Shown piece after piece: positions 42,214-51,541 of a DNA stretch of 64,000 nt. Both the position numbers and the translations under genes were made by a program. Every line of letters begins with the position of its first letter. The first letter of the stretch is position 1. The DNA comes from Oscillospiraceae bacterium (GTDB lineage Bacteria > Bacillota > Clostridia > Oscillospirales > Ruminococcaceae): NCBI GenBank assembly GCA_017991935.1, contig JAGOPP010000006.1:1-64000 (forward strand), in the 5' to 3' direction. Below the pieces are notes generated by a model that searched no databases, was not told the DNA's origin, and saw nothing but the letters and a program-made list of their open reading frames with translations.

Positions 42214-42714
42214 ATGCTGATTGATATTAAAAATCTGTTTGAGGCGCCCGACCTGACCGTTCCGGTCGAGGGGGAGATCAGTCTTTCCGATGTGGAGATC
42301 TGGGGACAAAGCGTCTTCGGCGCTCCCGTGCGGATCAGCGGTTCCCTGCGGAACCGGGCCGGCATCGTGTCGCTCCGATATTCGGCGGACATCCGTCTGG
42401 ATTACGCGTGCGACCGCTGCCGCAGGAGAACGGAAAAACGGGTGAGCTATGCCTTTGAGCACCTGCTGGTGAGGGAACTTTCCGGCAGCGACGAGAACGA
42501 CGAGTTTCTTGTGGTTCCGGACGGAATGCTCAATCTGGACGAGCTCGTTATGACGGATGTCACGCTCGAGCTTCCTTTCCGTCTTCTGTGCAAAGAGGAC
42601 TGCAAAGGGCTTTGCCCGATTTGCGGCGCCGATCTCAATGAGACGGAGTGCGGATGCCGAAAGGAACAGGCTGACCCGCGTCTCGCAAAGTTAAAAGAGC
42701 TGCTTGACAGCTGA
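42214..42714 (+). CDS. YceD/DUF177 protein
   Basis: ATG 42214 gives 166 residues. The family pattern is seen: YSADIRLDYACDRCRRRTEKRVSYAFEHLL, LDELVMTDVTLELPFRLLCKEDCKGLCPICGADLNETECGC, with a CxxC pair and a second Cys group that may bind zinc. YceD precedes rpmF in most bacteria and is linked to 23S rRNA accumulation. The pair is read from one strong promoter. Confidence 0.93.
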   Translation: MLIDIKNLFEAPDLTVPVEGEISLSDVEIWGQSVFGAPVRISGSLRNRAGIVSLRYSADIRLDYACDRCRRRTEKRVSYAFEHLLVRELSGSDENDEFLVVPDGMLNLDELVMTDVTLELPFRLLCKEDCKGLCPICGADLNETECGCRKEQADPRLAKLKELLDS

Positions 42715-42741
42715 GGATCATGAGTTAAGGAGGTGCTCTTC

Positions 42742-42930
42742 ATGGCGGTACCGAAGAGAAAGGTTTCTAAAGCAAGAAAGAATAAAAGACGCTCCAACGT
42801 TTGGAAAATTGCCGTTCCGGGCTTTTGCAAATGCCCGCAGTGCGGCGAGCTGAAGCTCCCGCATGTGGTCTGCAAAAGTTGCGGATACTACAAAGGCAAG
42901 GAGATCGTCAAAGTCGAAGAAGAGGCCTGA
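42742..42930 (+). CDS. rpmF: 50S ribosomal protein L32
   Basis: The ATG at 42742 after AAGGAGG gives 62 residues: [18 protein letters not shown], then [28 protein letters not shown] with the four-cysteine zinc ribbon intact. A terminator follows. Confidence 0.97.
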   Translation: MAVPKRKVSKARKNKRRSNVWKIAVPGFCKCPQCGELKLPHVVCKSCGYYKGKEIVKVEEEA

Positions 42931-42953
42931 CCTCCGATCGAAGTTGCTTTCAG

Positions 42954-42993
42954 GAAAAGCCACGGTGGGCAAACTGCCTGTCGCGGCTTTTTT
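42954..42993 (+). terminator. Terminator of yceD-rpmF
   Basis: AAAGCC at the left pairs with GGCTTT at the right enclosing an imperfect GC stem, and ends in seven T. Confidence 0.65.
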
Positions 42994-43007
42994 TCGTTTT
43001 TCCGTCC

Positions 43008-43036
43008 TTGCAGTTTTTTTCCGCGCATGGTATAGT
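43008..43036 (+). promoter_or_regulatory. Promoter of galM
   Basis: TTGCAG (43008-43013), a 17-base spacer and TATAGT (43031-43036). Confidence 0.7.
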
Positions 43037-43067
43037 TTCTATAATTTCAAAAAAAGGAAGACGCGCC

Positions 43068-44051
43068 ATGAAACTTGAGAAACGCCTTTGGGGAACCCTG
43101 CCGGAGGGGGACGTCCACCTCTACACGCTCGAGGGCGGCGCCGGCGTCCGCGCGGCGATCTCCGACCTCGGCGGCACCGTGCGGTCGCTCTTTGTCCCGG
43201 ATCGGAACGGCGTCCCGGCGGATATCGTCCTCGGCTACGACACGCCCGAGGAATATCTCGCGAACGGCTGCTTTTTCGGCGCGACGATCGGCCGCTACGC
43301 CAACCGGATCAAGGGCGCGCGGATCCGGATTGAGGACCACACCTACCGCCTGACCGCAAACGAGGGCAAAAATACGCTCCACGGCGGCTCGGGCTTCCAC
43401 ACGAAGCTCTGGCGGGCCACCGAAACGCCGGACTGGCTCTACCTGAGCTACGTCTCCCCGGACCGGGAGGACGGCTTCCCGGGCGAAACTTACGTCACGG
43501 TGCGCTTCGGCTTCAACGACGACGGCAATTTCGAGATCGGCTATTCCGCGACGGCGAACGCGCCCACCTTCGTCAGCCTGACGAATCACGCGTATTTTAA
43601 CCTCGCGGGAAAAGGGACGGCGCTGGGCCACCGCCTGCGTCTGGGCGCGGATTTTTACACGCCGGCCGACGGGGAGGGCATCCCCACCGGCGAGATCCTG
43701 CCGGTCGAAGGGACGGCGCTCGATTTCCGCGAGGCGCGCCCGGTCGAATCCGATTACGACAACAACTTTGTGTTAAATAAAGAAGGCCCGGCCGCCGAGC
43801 TCTTTGAAGAGACCTCCGGCCGCCTGCTCCGCCTCCGGACGGACCTGCCCGGCCTTCAGCTCTACTCCGGCTGGCATATCCCACAGGGACAGAGGGGCAA
43901 AGACGGCGCGGTCTACGGGCCGCATTCGGGCCTGTGCTTAGAGCCGCAGTTTTTCCCGGATTCCCCGCACCGGCCCGAATTCCCGTCCGCGCTGCTCTCG
44001 CCGGACGGCTGGTACGAGCGCAAGATCGTCTGGGAATTTTCCGTGGAGTAG
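43068..44051 (+). CDS. galM: Aldose 1-epimerase (mutarotase)
   Basis: ATG 43068 gives 327 residues of the galactose mutarotase beta-sandwich. The motifs are GATIGRYANRIKGARI, NTLHGGSGFHTKLW with the catalytic His, VSLTNHAYFNLAG with the second His, and GLCLEPQFFPDSPHRPEFPSALL with the catalytic Glu. It interconverts alpha and beta anomers of hexoses. It stands alone, not in a gal operon. Confidence 0.95.
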   Translation: MKLEKRLWGTLPEGDVHLYTLEGGAGVRAAISDLGGTVRSLFVPDRNGVPADIVLGYDTPEEYLANGCFFGATIGRYANRIKGARIRIEDHTYRLTANEGKNTLHGGSGFHTKLWRATETPDWLYLSYVSPDREDGFPGETYVTVRFGFNDDGNFEIGYSATANAPTFVSLTNHAYFNLAGKGTALGHRLRLGADFYTPADGEGIPTGEILPVEGTALDFREARPVESDYDNNFVLNKEGPAAELFEETSGRLLRLRTDLPGLQLYSGWHIPQGQRGKDGAVYGPHSGLCLEPQFFPDSPHRPEFPSALLSPDGWYERKIVWEFSVE

Positions 44052-44232
44052 CCGGGGGCGCGCGGCGTTTTCCGGACATACGCAGGAGCGCGTGCCATTC
44101 GATAAGCTTTCGTCGCCGGACGGATTTTACCCGCGTTCGCCGCGGCCGACCTGCGCGGCGGCGATTTTACCGCCAAAGCGCATTTCCCGCGGCGGAATCC
44201 ATATTCTATTTTTATAAAAAGGGGGCGGGAGC

Positions 44233-45579
44233 TTGCCGGTCGTCATCTCTTCCATTGCGGCGCGGTCCCATGCACAGCGCGCCGGGATTTTGCCGGGCGA
44301 GACGCTCGTCTCGATCAACGGCAGCGCGGTCAACGACGTGCTGGATTACCGGTTTTATCTGGTGAACCGCCTCGTCTCCTTGGTTATCGAGGACCCGGAG
44401 GGCCGGGCGCGCACCGTCCGCATCCGGAAAGGGGAATACGCCGAGATCGGGCTCGAATTCTCCTCCTATCTGATGGACGAGGAGCGCTGCTGCAAAAATA
44501 AGTGCATTTTCTGCTTCATCGACCAGATGCCGCCGGGCATGCGCGAGAGTTTGTATTTTAAGGACGACGATTCCCGGCTGGATTTCCTGTTCGGCAACTA
44601 CATCACGCTCACGAACGTCGGCGAGGAGGACATCCGCCGCATCATCGCGATGCACCTCTCGCCGGTCAACGTCTCCGTCCACACCACAAACCCGGAACTC
44701 CGCGTCGCGATGATGAAAAATCCCCGCGCCGCGTCCTCCTTGCAATATTTAAAGGAGCTCGCCGAGGCCGGGATCGCGCTGCACACGCAGGTGGTCCTCT
44801 GCCCGGGCGTCAACGACGGCGAGGAGCTTACGCGCACCCTGCGCGACCTTTGCGGCATGTGGCCGGCGGTGGAGAGCATCGCCTGCGTGCCGGTGGGCCT
44901 GACCAAATACCGCGAGCGCCTGCCGCACATCGACCCCTACACCAAGGAGCGGGCGGCCGAGACGATCGACCTGATCGAGGCGTTTCAGAAAGAGCAGCTC
45001 GCCCTGCACGGGGAGCGGATCGCCTACCCGGCGGACGAGTTTTTCATCAAGGCGGGCCGCCCGATGCCGGACGACGTCTATTACGGCGAATTCACCCAGC
45101 TCGAAAACGGCGTCGGCCTCTCGGCGCTGCTCAAACGCGAGTTTTTGGAGGCGCTTAACGCCCATGGGCCGGGGGAGATCCACAGAAAAGCGTCCGTCGC
45201 GACCGGAAAGGCCGCGGAGGGCCTGCTGGGGGAGCTTGCGGCGCTCGCGGAGGAGAAGTTCCCGGGGCTCCGGGTCGAGGTCACGGCGGTGGAGAACCGC
45301 TTCTTCGGCGAAACCGTCACCGTCACCGGGCTTTTGACCGGCGGGGACATCGCCGAGGCTATGAAAGAAAAAGATCTGGGCGAGGAGCTGCTCGTCTGCG
45401 AATCGACCCTGCGCTATGAGCGCGACCGCTTTCTGGACGACAAGACGCCGGAGGAGCTTGAGCATGAGCTCGGCGTCCCGGTGCTCATGGTAAAAAACGA
45501 CGGCTACTCGCTGCTCTGCGCCATGCTGGGCGAGGAAGAGGAGAGCCGCTGCGAAGTCGTTTACGAGGAAGTTCATTAA
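44233..45579 (+). CDS. DUF512 protein with PDZ and radical-SAM-like core
   Basis: A TTG at 44233 behind a G-rich ribosome site gives 448 residues. An N-terminal PDZ-like domain (SHAQRAGILPGETLVSING) precedes CCKNKCIFCFIDQMPPGMRESLYFKDDDSRLDFLFGNYITLTN. Its CxxxCxxC-type cluster is typical of the DUF512/radical SAM family next to der in Firmicutes. The C-terminal DUF512 includes VTVTGLLTGGDI and LRYERDRFLDDKTPEEL. The reaction is unknown. It is 19 bases ahead of der. Confidence 0.9.
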   Translation: MPVVISSIAARSHAQRAGILPGETLVSINGSAVNDVLDYRFYLVNRLVSLVIEDPEGRARTVRIRKGEYAEIGLEFSSYLMDEERCCKNKCIFCFIDQMPPGMRESLYFKDDDSRLDFLFGNYITLTNVGEEDIRRIIAMHLSPVNVSVHTTNPELRVAMMKNPRAASSLQYLKELAEAGIALHTQVVLCPGVNDGEELTRTLRDLCGMWPAVESIACVPVGLTKYRERLPHIDPYTKERAAETIDLIEAFQKEQLALHGERIAYPADEFFIKAGRPMPDDVYYGEFTQLENGVGLSALLKREFLEALNAHGPGEIHRKASVATGKAAEGLLGELAALAEEKFPGLRVEVTAVENRFFGETVTVTGLLTGGDIAEAMKEKDLGEELLVCESTLRYERDRFLDDKTPEELEHELGVPVLMVKNDGYSLLCAMLGEEEESRCEVVYEEVH

Positions 45580-45598
45580 ACAAAAACCGGAGGACGCT

Positions 45599-46927
45599 AT
45601 GTCAAAACCGATCATCGCCATCGTGGGGCGGCCGAACGTCGGCAAATCCACGTTATTTAACAAGCTGACCGGCCGCCGCCTTGCGATCGTCGAGGACACC
45701 CCCGGCGTGACGAGGGACCGCATCTACGCCGAGTGCGAATGGCTCGGCCACACGGTCATGCTGGTGGACACCGGCGGCATCGAGCCGAACACCGGCGACG
45801 ATATGCTCTCCAAGATGCGCGATCAGGCCAATGTCGCCATCGCGAGCGCCGATGTGATCATTCTGGTGACCGAGCTTTCGGCCGGCGTCACCGCAAACGA
45901 CGAGGAGATCGCCTCGATGCTGCGAAAGAGCGGCAAACCCGTGGTCTGCTGCGTCAACAAATGCGACAGGATCGGCGCGCCGCCCGCCGAATACTACGAA
46001 TTTTACAACCTCGGCTTCGGCGATCCGGTCGCGGTATCCTCCGTGCACGGCCACGGCACCGGCGACCTGCTGGACGCGTGCTTCCAGTTTCTCGATTTCG
46101 ACCGGGAGGAGGAGGAAGAGGAGGGCGTCGTCAAGGTGGCCATCCTCGGCAAGCCGAACGTCGGCAAGAGCAGCCTCGTCAACCGGATCGCCGGGGAGGA
46201 GCGCATGATCGTCGCCGACGAGGCCGGCACGACGCGGGACGCCGCCGACACCGAGGTCGAAAACGACTACGGCAAATTCCTGCTGATCGACACGGCGGGC
46301 ATCCGCCGCAAGAGCCGGGTGGAGGACAGCATCGAAAAATACAGCGTGCTGCGCGCCTACATGGCCGTGGATCGGTCGGACGTCTGCGTGATCGTGATCG
46401 ACGCGACCGAGGGCTTCACCGAGCAGGATTCCAAGGTGGCCGGGTACTGCCACGAGCAGGGCAAGGCCTGCGTGATCGCCGTCAACAAATGGGACGCCAT
46501 CGAAAAAACCGGCAGCACCATGAACGAGTTTACAAAAGACCTGCAGATCGGCCTCAGCTTTATGACCTACGCGCCGATCGTCTACATCTCGGCGCTGACC
46601 GGCCAGCGCCTCGACAAGCTGTTTGAGGCGATTCTCGCCACCTACGAGCAAAACGGCCGCCGCATCACGACGGGCATGCTCAACGACATGCTCGCCTACG
46701 CCACCGCGAAGGTGCAGCCGCCGTCCGACAAGGGCAAACACCTAAAGTTATATTATATGACGGAGGCCTCCGTCAAACCGCCGACTTTCGTGATTTTCTG
46801 CAACCGCGCCGACCTGTTTCATTTTTCGTATCAGCGCTATATCGAGAACCAGATCCGCGAGACGTTCGGCCTGACCGGGACGCCGATCCGCATCTTGGTT
46901 CGGGAAAGGGGAAAGGACAAAGGCTGA
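45599..46927 (+). CDS. der: GTPase Der (EngA)
   Basis: The 442-residue protein has two tandem GTPase domains: VGRPNVGKSTLFN, DTGGIE, NKCD in the first and LGKPNVGKSSLVN, DTAGIRRKSRVE, NKWD in the second. A KH-like C-terminal domain follows. It assists 50S subunit assembly. It is transcribed with the DUF512 gene and plsY. Confidence 0.98.
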   Translation: MSKPIIAIVGRPNVGKSTLFNKLTGRRLAIVEDTPGVTRDRIYAECEWLGHTVMLVDTGGIEPNTGDDMLSKMRDQANVAIASADVIILVTELSAGVTANDEEIASMLRKSGKPVVCCVNKCDRIGAPPAEYYEFYNLGFGDPVAVSSVHGHGTGDLLDACFQFLDFDREEEEEEGVVKVAILGKPNVGKSSLVNRIAGEERMIVADEAGTTRDAADTEVENDYGKFLLIDTAGIRRKSRVEDSIEKYSVLRAYMAVDRSDVCVIVIDATEGFTEQDSKVAGYCHEQGKACVIAVNKWDAIEKTGSTMNEFTKDLQIGLSFMTYAPIVYISALTGQRLDKLFEAILATYEQNGRRITTGMLNDMLAYATAKVQPPSDKGKHLKLYYMTEASVKPPTFVIFCNRADLFHFSYQRYIENQIRETFGLTGTPIRILVRERGKDKG

Positions 46928-46946
46928 GCCTTTGCCGGGTGATGCT

Positions 46947-47618
46947 ATGGATAATTGGACTTCCTTCCTGCTGGCCGCCTTCTGCACGGCGGCGCTCTCT
47001 TACCTGCTGGGCAGCTGCAACATGGCGATCATCGTATCAAGACTCTTCCGAGTGCCGGATATCCGCGAATTTGGCAGCGGCAGCGCCGGCATGACCAACA
47101 TGCTCCGCACCTATGGGAAAAAGCTCGCGGCCATCACCTTTGCCGGAGACTTTCTCAAGGGTTCCCTCGCGGTGTTTCTTGCGAGGGTCATCTTCGCGCG
47201 GATGGGATTCGCCATGGATCTCGGGTATCTGGCGGGGATCTTCGTCGTGCTGGGGCACATTTTCCCGATCTTCTTCGGGTTTCACGGCGGGAAGGGCGTG
47301 GCGACCGCCTTCGGCGCCATGCTGTTTCTCAACTGGATGGTGTTCGGGACGCTGCTCGTCGGCCTTGTCCCGATCGTCTTCATCGTGCGCATCGTATCGG
47401 CGGTCTCCCTGACCGGGTCGGCCATCTATCCGGTGCTGACCTTTCTGGTGCTCATGTTACAGGGGGCGGATCTCCTGACCGCCGTGCTGCCGGATACGGC
47501 GAGCGCCCTCGTCATCACGCTGCTGACCTTCTACGCCCACCGGGAGAATATCGCCCGTTTCCGCCATGGCAAGGAGAATTTCTTCCCGGTGCCGCCCAAA
47601 AACAATAAGAAAGAGTAA
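46947..47618 (+). CDS. plsY: Glycerol-3-phosphate acyltransferase PlsY
   Basis: ATG 46947 gives 223 residues with five to six transmembrane helices. The three PlsY motifs are seen: GSCNMAIIVSR region with GSGSAGMTNMLRTYG, GHIFPIFFGFHGGKGVATAFG, and AHRENIARFRHGKEN. It makes lysophosphatidate from acyl-phosphate and glycerol 3-phosphate, the first step of phospholipid synthesis. The order der-plsY is usual. Confidence 0.96.
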   Translation: MDNWTSFLLAAFCTAALSYLLGSCNMAIIVSRLFRVPDIREFGSGSAGMTNMLRTYGKKLAAITFAGDFLKGSLAVFLARVIFARMGFAMDLGYLAGIFVVLGHIFPIFFGFHGGKGVATAFGAMLFLNWMVFGTLLVGLVPIVFIVRIVSAVSLTGSAIYPVLTFLVLMLQGADLLTAVLPDTASALVITLLTFYAHRENIARFRHGKENFFPVPPKNNKKE

Positions 47619-47623
47619 GAGAC

Positions 47624-47899
47624 ATGAAACGGCTGACTCATAAAAGAAAACAGCTTTTGGCGACGCTCGCCCTGATGCTGGCGGTATGCCTGTTTTTTGT
47701 CTGGCTCGGCGCGGGGATGTACCGCTCCGTGCCGCAGGCGGACCGCGGCGGCCTGATGCCCACGTTTTTGCTCTACGGGATTTTCCCGCTGCTGGTCGTC
47801 GTGTTCAGCTGCCGCCGGATCCGGGAGATCCTGCGGGAGGCCGAGCTCCCGGTGGAGGAGATCGCGAAGCGGGAGCGGGATTCCTTTTCCGGAAACTGA
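47624..47899 (+). CDS. Hypothetical small two-helix membrane protein
   Basis: The 91-residue protein has a basic start (MKRLTHKRK), two hydrophobic helices (about 11-31 and 45-62) and a charged C-terminal helix (REILREAELPVEEIAKRERD). It begins five bases after plsY, so it is co-transcribed with it, and a strong terminator follows. The family is not recognised. Confidence 0.75.
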   Translation: MKRLTHKRKQLLATLALMLAVCLFFVWLGAGMYRSVPQADRGGLMPTFLLYGIFPLLVVVFSCRRIREILREAELPVEEIAKRERDSFSGN

Positions 47900-47907
47900 A
47901 AAAATCA

Positions 47908-47947
47908 TAAAAAGAGGCGCGGCCCCCGCGGGCCGCGCCTCTTTTTA
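47908..47947 (+). terminator. Terminator of the der-plsY operon
   Basis: AGAGGCGCGGCCC pairs with GGGCCGCGCCTCT around a short GC loop, flanked by A and T runs. Confidence 0.93.
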
Positions 47948-48103
47948 TTGCGAAACTTCTCCCGCGGGACCACCGCGCGCCTCTTTGCCCCGCTTGGATG
48001 AAGAGATCGGCGCCATGGGCCCCGCGTGTGCGTTTTTTTGCCGCCGGCGATTCCATGGCCTCTTTTGGCCCCGCGGGATCGCCGCGCGCGCTTTTTCCTC
48101 CGA

Positions 48104-48135
48104 AAAAAGAAAAAACCTCCGGTTTGAGACGGAGG
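48104..48135 (-). terminator. Terminator of rpmB
   Basis: On the minus strand CCTCCG (48135-48130) pairs with CGGAGG (48121-48116), followed by six T. Confidence 0.8.
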
Positions 48136-48160
48136 CTGGCATTCTGTTTTGCAGGGCCTT

Positions 48161-48352
48161 TTATTCGGCCGCGCGGACGACCTTGCCGGAACGCATGCAG
48201 CGCGTGCAGGCGTAGACGTGGCAGGGAACCCCGTTGACGATGGCTTTGACGCGGCGGACATTGGGCTTCCATTCACGGTTGGAGCGTCTGTGGGAATGGG
48301 AAACCTTGATGCCGAAGGTAACGCCTTTTCCGCAGAAATCACATTTTGCCAT
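48161..48352 (-). CDS. rpmB: 50S ribosomal protein L28
   Basis: The 63-residue protein reads MAKCDFCGKGVTFGIKVSHSHRRSNREWKPNVRRV and ends in CTRCMRSGKVVRAAE. The CxxC...CxxC zinc form is kept. AAGGAGGTGCC precedes the start. It is monocistronic with its own promoter and terminator. Confidence 0.97.
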   Translation of the reverse strand: MAKCDFCGKGVTFGIKVSHSHRRSNREWKPNVRRVKAIVNGVPCHVYACTRCMRSGKVVRAAE

Positions 48353-48391
48353 AGTGGCACCTCCTTTTACATAGAGACAGTCAACAGCGTT

Positions 48392-48420
48392 ATTTTATCA
48401 AATATCAAATATAAATGCAA
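48392..48420 (-). promoter_or_regulatory. Promoter of rpmB
   Basis: On the minus strand TTGCAT (48420-48415), a 17-base spacer and TAAAAT (48397-48392). Confidence 0.82.
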
Positions 48421-48530
48421 GTGGTTGCCGAAAAAAAATTGCGGATTTGCCCTTATAATAATATATTTTTTAAAGAAAGCTGCAAAACCGGAAAAATCGG
48501 TCAAGATTCTGATTGCGGAAGGAATTCGTC

Positions 48531-48559
48531 TTGTAAAGTGCGGTAATTTCTTCTATAAT
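48531..48559 (+). promoter_or_regulatory. Promoter of the site-2 protease-scpAB run
   Basis: TTGTAA (48531-48536), a 17-base spacer and TATAAT (48554-48559), divergent from the rpmB promoter. Confidence 0.8.
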
Positions 48560-48595
48560 AAATAATAAGTAATTCTGCGCATAAGGAGAGGTTGC

Positions 48596-49285
48596 ATGTC
48601 GCTTTTTTCTTCCGGGCTCCACGCCGCGCTCTGGCTCCTGCTGATCCGCGCGATCGTGGTCTTTACCGCGCTGCCGGTGCACGAATGCGCCCACGGCTAC
48701 GTGGCGCTCCTGCTGGGGGACCACACCGCCGAGCGGGAGGGCCGGCTCACGCTGAACCCGCTCGCCCATTTTGACCCGGTCGGGACCACGGCGCTCTTGC
48801 TCTTCGGCTTCGGGTGGGCGAAACCGGTTCCGATCAACCCCTTCTATTTTAAAAATCCCAAGAGGGGCATGATGCTCTCCGCGCTGGCGGGGCCGCTCTC
48901 CAACGTCGCCATGGCCTTTCTTCTGATGATCCTTTATAAACTGCTGTATCTCCCGACGCTTTACAGGGACTCCGTTCCCGTCGTGGACACGCTGCAGATG
49001 ATTTTATATTATATGATCCTGATCAACGTGGGCCTCGCGGTTTTCAACCTGCTGCCGGTCCCGCCGCTCGACGGCTCCCGCGTGGCGACCTATTTCCTGC
49101 CGCGGGACATGTATTTCCGGATCATGCGGTATGAAAACATCATCTTCTTCGCGCTGCTGGCGCTGCTCTGGACCGGCGTGCTCAACAGGCCCCTGAATTA
49201 TTTACAGGACGCCGTTTTTAATGGGCTCGACTTCCTGACCACGCCGGTGAACTGGCTGCTCACCGCGGTCTCCCTCGGCGCTTGA
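48596..49285 (+). CDS. Site-2 protease family membrane metalloprotease (M50)
   Basis: The 229-residue protein has about five transmembrane helices. The zinc motif HECAH (residues 29-33) and NLLPVPPLDGSRV with the third ligand are intact, and NPLAHFDPVGT follows the family pattern. It lacks PDZ and CBS domains, as in the short SpoIVFB-like/YwhC group. Its position directly before scpA is common in Clostridia. The substrate is unknown. Confidence 0.92.
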   Translation: MSLFSSGLHAALWLLLIRAIVVFTALPVHECAHGYVALLLGDHTAEREGRLTLNPLAHFDPVGTTALLLFGFGWAKPVPINPFYFKNPKRGMMLSALAGPLSNVAMAFLLMILYKLLYLPTLYRDSVPVVDTLQMILYYMILINVGLAVFNLLPVPPLDGSRVATYFLPRDMYFRIMRYENIIFFALLALLWTGVLNRPLNYLQDAVFNGLDFLTTPVNWLLTAVSLGA

Positions 49286-49334
49286 AACGCCGCCGGACGC
49301 CTCGCCTTCGATTTTTAAAACGGGAGGGACCATT

Positions 49335-50087
49335 TTGCCCGAAAAGCTCCAATATAAGCTGGAGGCGTTCGAAGGCCCGCTGGACCTCCTGCTTTTTTTA
49401 ATTTCCAAGCATAAGCTCAATGTCTACGACATCAACATCTCGGAGCTGCTCGGGCAGTATCTCGAGAGCATCGGCGGCGTCGAGGGTTTAAACGATCTGG
49501 AGGACGCCTCCGAGTTTCTCGAGACGGCCGCGCGGCTCGTCTACATCAAGACCGCCATGCTGCTGCCGAAATACGAAAACGAGGGCGAGAAGCTCAGGCA
49601 GGAGCTTCAGGGCGAGCTGATCGAATACGCGGCCTGCAAGGAGGCGGCGCTGGTCTTTAAAGGCATGTACCACGGCGGCGAGATTTTTTGCCGCGCGCCG
49701 GAACCGATCGAGATCGACATGACCTATACGCGGCTCCATCCGAAGGAGGACCTCGCGCGGGCCTATCTCTCCGCGCTGGGCAGGCAGATGCGCAAGCTTC
49801 CGCCGCCGCCGGAGCTCTTTAGCCCGATCGTAAAAAGACGGGTTGTCTCCATCGCCTCCCGCGCCATCATCCTGCTGCACCGCCTTTATCGCCACAGCGT
49901 CATGAAGCTGAAAGAGCTGTTTTTTAACGGCGATAAATCCGAGCGCATCGCGATGTTTCTGGCGGTGCTGGAGCTCTCCAAAAACGGCCGGGTGATCATC
50001 AGCGACGACTGCTCCACCGTGACGATGGGCGGCAGGAACAAAGAAAACAGGAAAGAGGAAGAGAAACTTGCTGCTGGAACAGTATGA
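49335..50087 (+). CDS. scpA: Segregation and condensation protein A
   Basis: A TTG at 49335 after GGGAGGGA gives 250 residues. The family start is LQYKLEAFEGPLDLLLFLISKHKLNVYDINISELLGQYL, then FLETAARLVYIKTAMLLPK, and the C-terminal winged helix for SMC binding is FLAVLELSKNGRVIISD. ScpA bridges the SMC heads with ScpB in chromosome condensation. It overlaps scpB by 20 bases. Confidence 0.96.
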   Translation: MPEKLQYKLEAFEGPLDLLLFLISKHKLNVYDINISELLGQYLESIGGVEGLNDLEDASEFLETAARLVYIKTAMLLPKYENEGEKLRQELQGELIEYAACKEAALVFKGMYHGGEIFCRAPEPIEIDMTYTRLHPKEDLARAYLSALGRQMRKLPPPPELFSPIVKRRVVSIASRAIILLHRLYRHSVMKLKELFFNGDKSERIAMFLAVLELSKNGRVIISDDCSTVTMGGRNKENRKEEEKLAAGTV

Positions 50088-50688
50088 AAACCGGGCGGAA
50101 GCCATCCTTTTTGCAAGCGGGGAGCCTCTTCCGCAGAGACGCGTCGCGGCGGCTCTGGAGATCGAGGAGGACGCGGTGATTTCCGTTTTGGAGAGCCTCG
50201 CCGCGAAATACGAAAAAAACGGCGGCGCCGTTGAGCTATTGCGCATGGAGGACTGCTGGCAGTTTTGCTCCCGCAGGGAATACGCGCCGGACATCCGCGG
50301 CGCGTTGGAGCTCAAGCGCAGCGTGCCGCTCTCTCAGGCCGCGCTGGAGGTATTGGCGGTCGTCGCCTACAACCAGCCGGTGACGAGGGCGTTCGTCGAG
50401 CAGGTGCGCGGCGTGGACTGCTCCGGGGTCGTCGCGACGCTCTGTGACAAAGGGCTGATCGAGGAGGGGGACAGGCTGGAGCTTCCGGGCCGGCCGATCG
50501 CCTACCGGACGACACCCGTGTTTTTGCGCTGCTTCGGCCTATGCTCGCTGGAGGATCTGCCTCCGGTCGGCGGAGGATCCGGGAATGAGGAGAAGCCGGC
50601 CGATCATGCGCCGGAGGAGCAGCAGTCCCTATTTATGGATGAGCATCAGGGAAATGAGGACTTTTCGGAGGCAACGGAGGATTTCTGA
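50068..50688 (+). CDS. scpB: Segregation and condensation protein B
   Basis: A TTG at 50068, inside the end of scpA, gives 206 residues. The two winged-helix domains are seen in AEAILFASGEPLPQRRVAAALEIEE and LSQAALEVLAVVAYNQPVTRAFVEQVRGVDCSGVVATLCDKGLIEE, then GRPIAYRTTPVFLRCFGLCSLEDLP. An acidic tail follows. It forms the SMC-ScpA-ScpB complex. Confidence 0.96.
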   Translation: MLLEQYENRAEAILFASGEPLPQRRVAAALEIEEDAVISVLESLAAKYEKNGGAVELLRMEDCWQFCSRREYAPDIRGALELKRSVPLSQAALEVLAVVAYNQPVTRAFVEQVRGVDCSGVVATLCDKGLIEEGDRLELPGRPIAYRTTPVFLRCFGLCSLEDLPPVGGGSGNEEKPADHAPEEQQSLFMDEHQGNEDFSEATEDF

Positions 50689-50863
50689 CGTCCCGGGGAA
50701 GCCGTGGGCGGCGGGCGATCGCTGAGCGGCCCGAACTGCCTTTTGTGCGCATTAGAGAAACCCCGCGGAGCCGGACTGCGGTCCGCCCGGCGGTAAACTT
50801 ATAAAGGCAATCTTTGCTTTAAGAAGAATATGTGGAAAACGAAAGCCTGCCGGAGGTGACGGG

Positions 50864-51541
50864 ATGGGCTGGTATATTGCGGGCGGCCTGCTGGCGCTGA
50901 TCGTCGCGCTGCTTTTGGCCCCGGTCCGCGTCAAGGCGAAGTACGAGGAGGATCTAATCATCTCCGGGAAGTGGCTGTTTTGGACGGTGCCGCTCTATCC
51001 GCCGCCGGAGAGGCAAAAGAAGCTGGCGAAGGAGAAGCCGCGGGAGGTGGAGCCGAAGCCGGAAAAAAGACGGCGGAAGCTTCGCGCGGAGGAGGTCATC
51101 GACGGCGCGATCGACTATATCGCGCGGTGCAGGGGCGGTCTGCGGCTGATTTTCCGGAGCCTGCGCATCCGCCGTCTGCGCGTCGACTGGACGATCGTCG
51201 GGGAGGACGCCGCGGCCTGCGCGATCCGTTACGGCAGGGCCTGCGCGTATCTCGGCGCGGCGCTTGCCACGGCCCGGAATTTCATTCGGATTCAGAAAGC
51301 GGAGCTCCGGGTGCGGCCGGATTTTCTGGCGGCGGCGGAGACCTTTCATATCGAAGCGGAGGCCCGTCTGACGCCGCTTATGGCCCTTCTGGGCGGCGGG
51401 GGCATCGGGCTCGGCCTCTTGATGAAATGGCTTTCGGACAGAAAAAAAGAGCGTGAGCGGCTCCGGAGGATCCAACGGGCGAAAAAGCAAAGCCCGCCGG
51501 GGCGGGACGAACAAACTTCAATAAAGGAGAGACAGACATGA
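50864..51541 (+). CDS. DUF2953 membrane-anchored protein
   Basis: The 225-residue protein has an N-terminal helix (AGGLLALIVALLLAPVRVKAKY), a Pro/Lys/Glu-rich stretch and the DUF2953 core (RRLRVDWTIVGEDAAACAIRYGRACAYLGAAL). A second hydrophobic segment lies near 185. It overlaps gerW by four bases. DUF2953-gerW-dacF-type clusters are frequent in spore formers, so a sporulation role is likely but unproven. Confidence 0.87.
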   Translation: MGWYIAGGLLALIVALLLAPVRVKAKYEEDLIISGKWLFWTVPLYPPPERQKKLAKEKPREVEPKPEKRRRKLRAEEVIDGAIDYIARCRGGLRLIFRSLRIRRLRVDWTIVGEDAAACAIRYGRACAYLGAALATARNFIRIQKAELRVRPDFLAAAETFHIEAEARLTPLMALLGGGGIGLGLLMKWLSDRKKERERLRRIQRAKKQSPPGRDEQTSIKERQT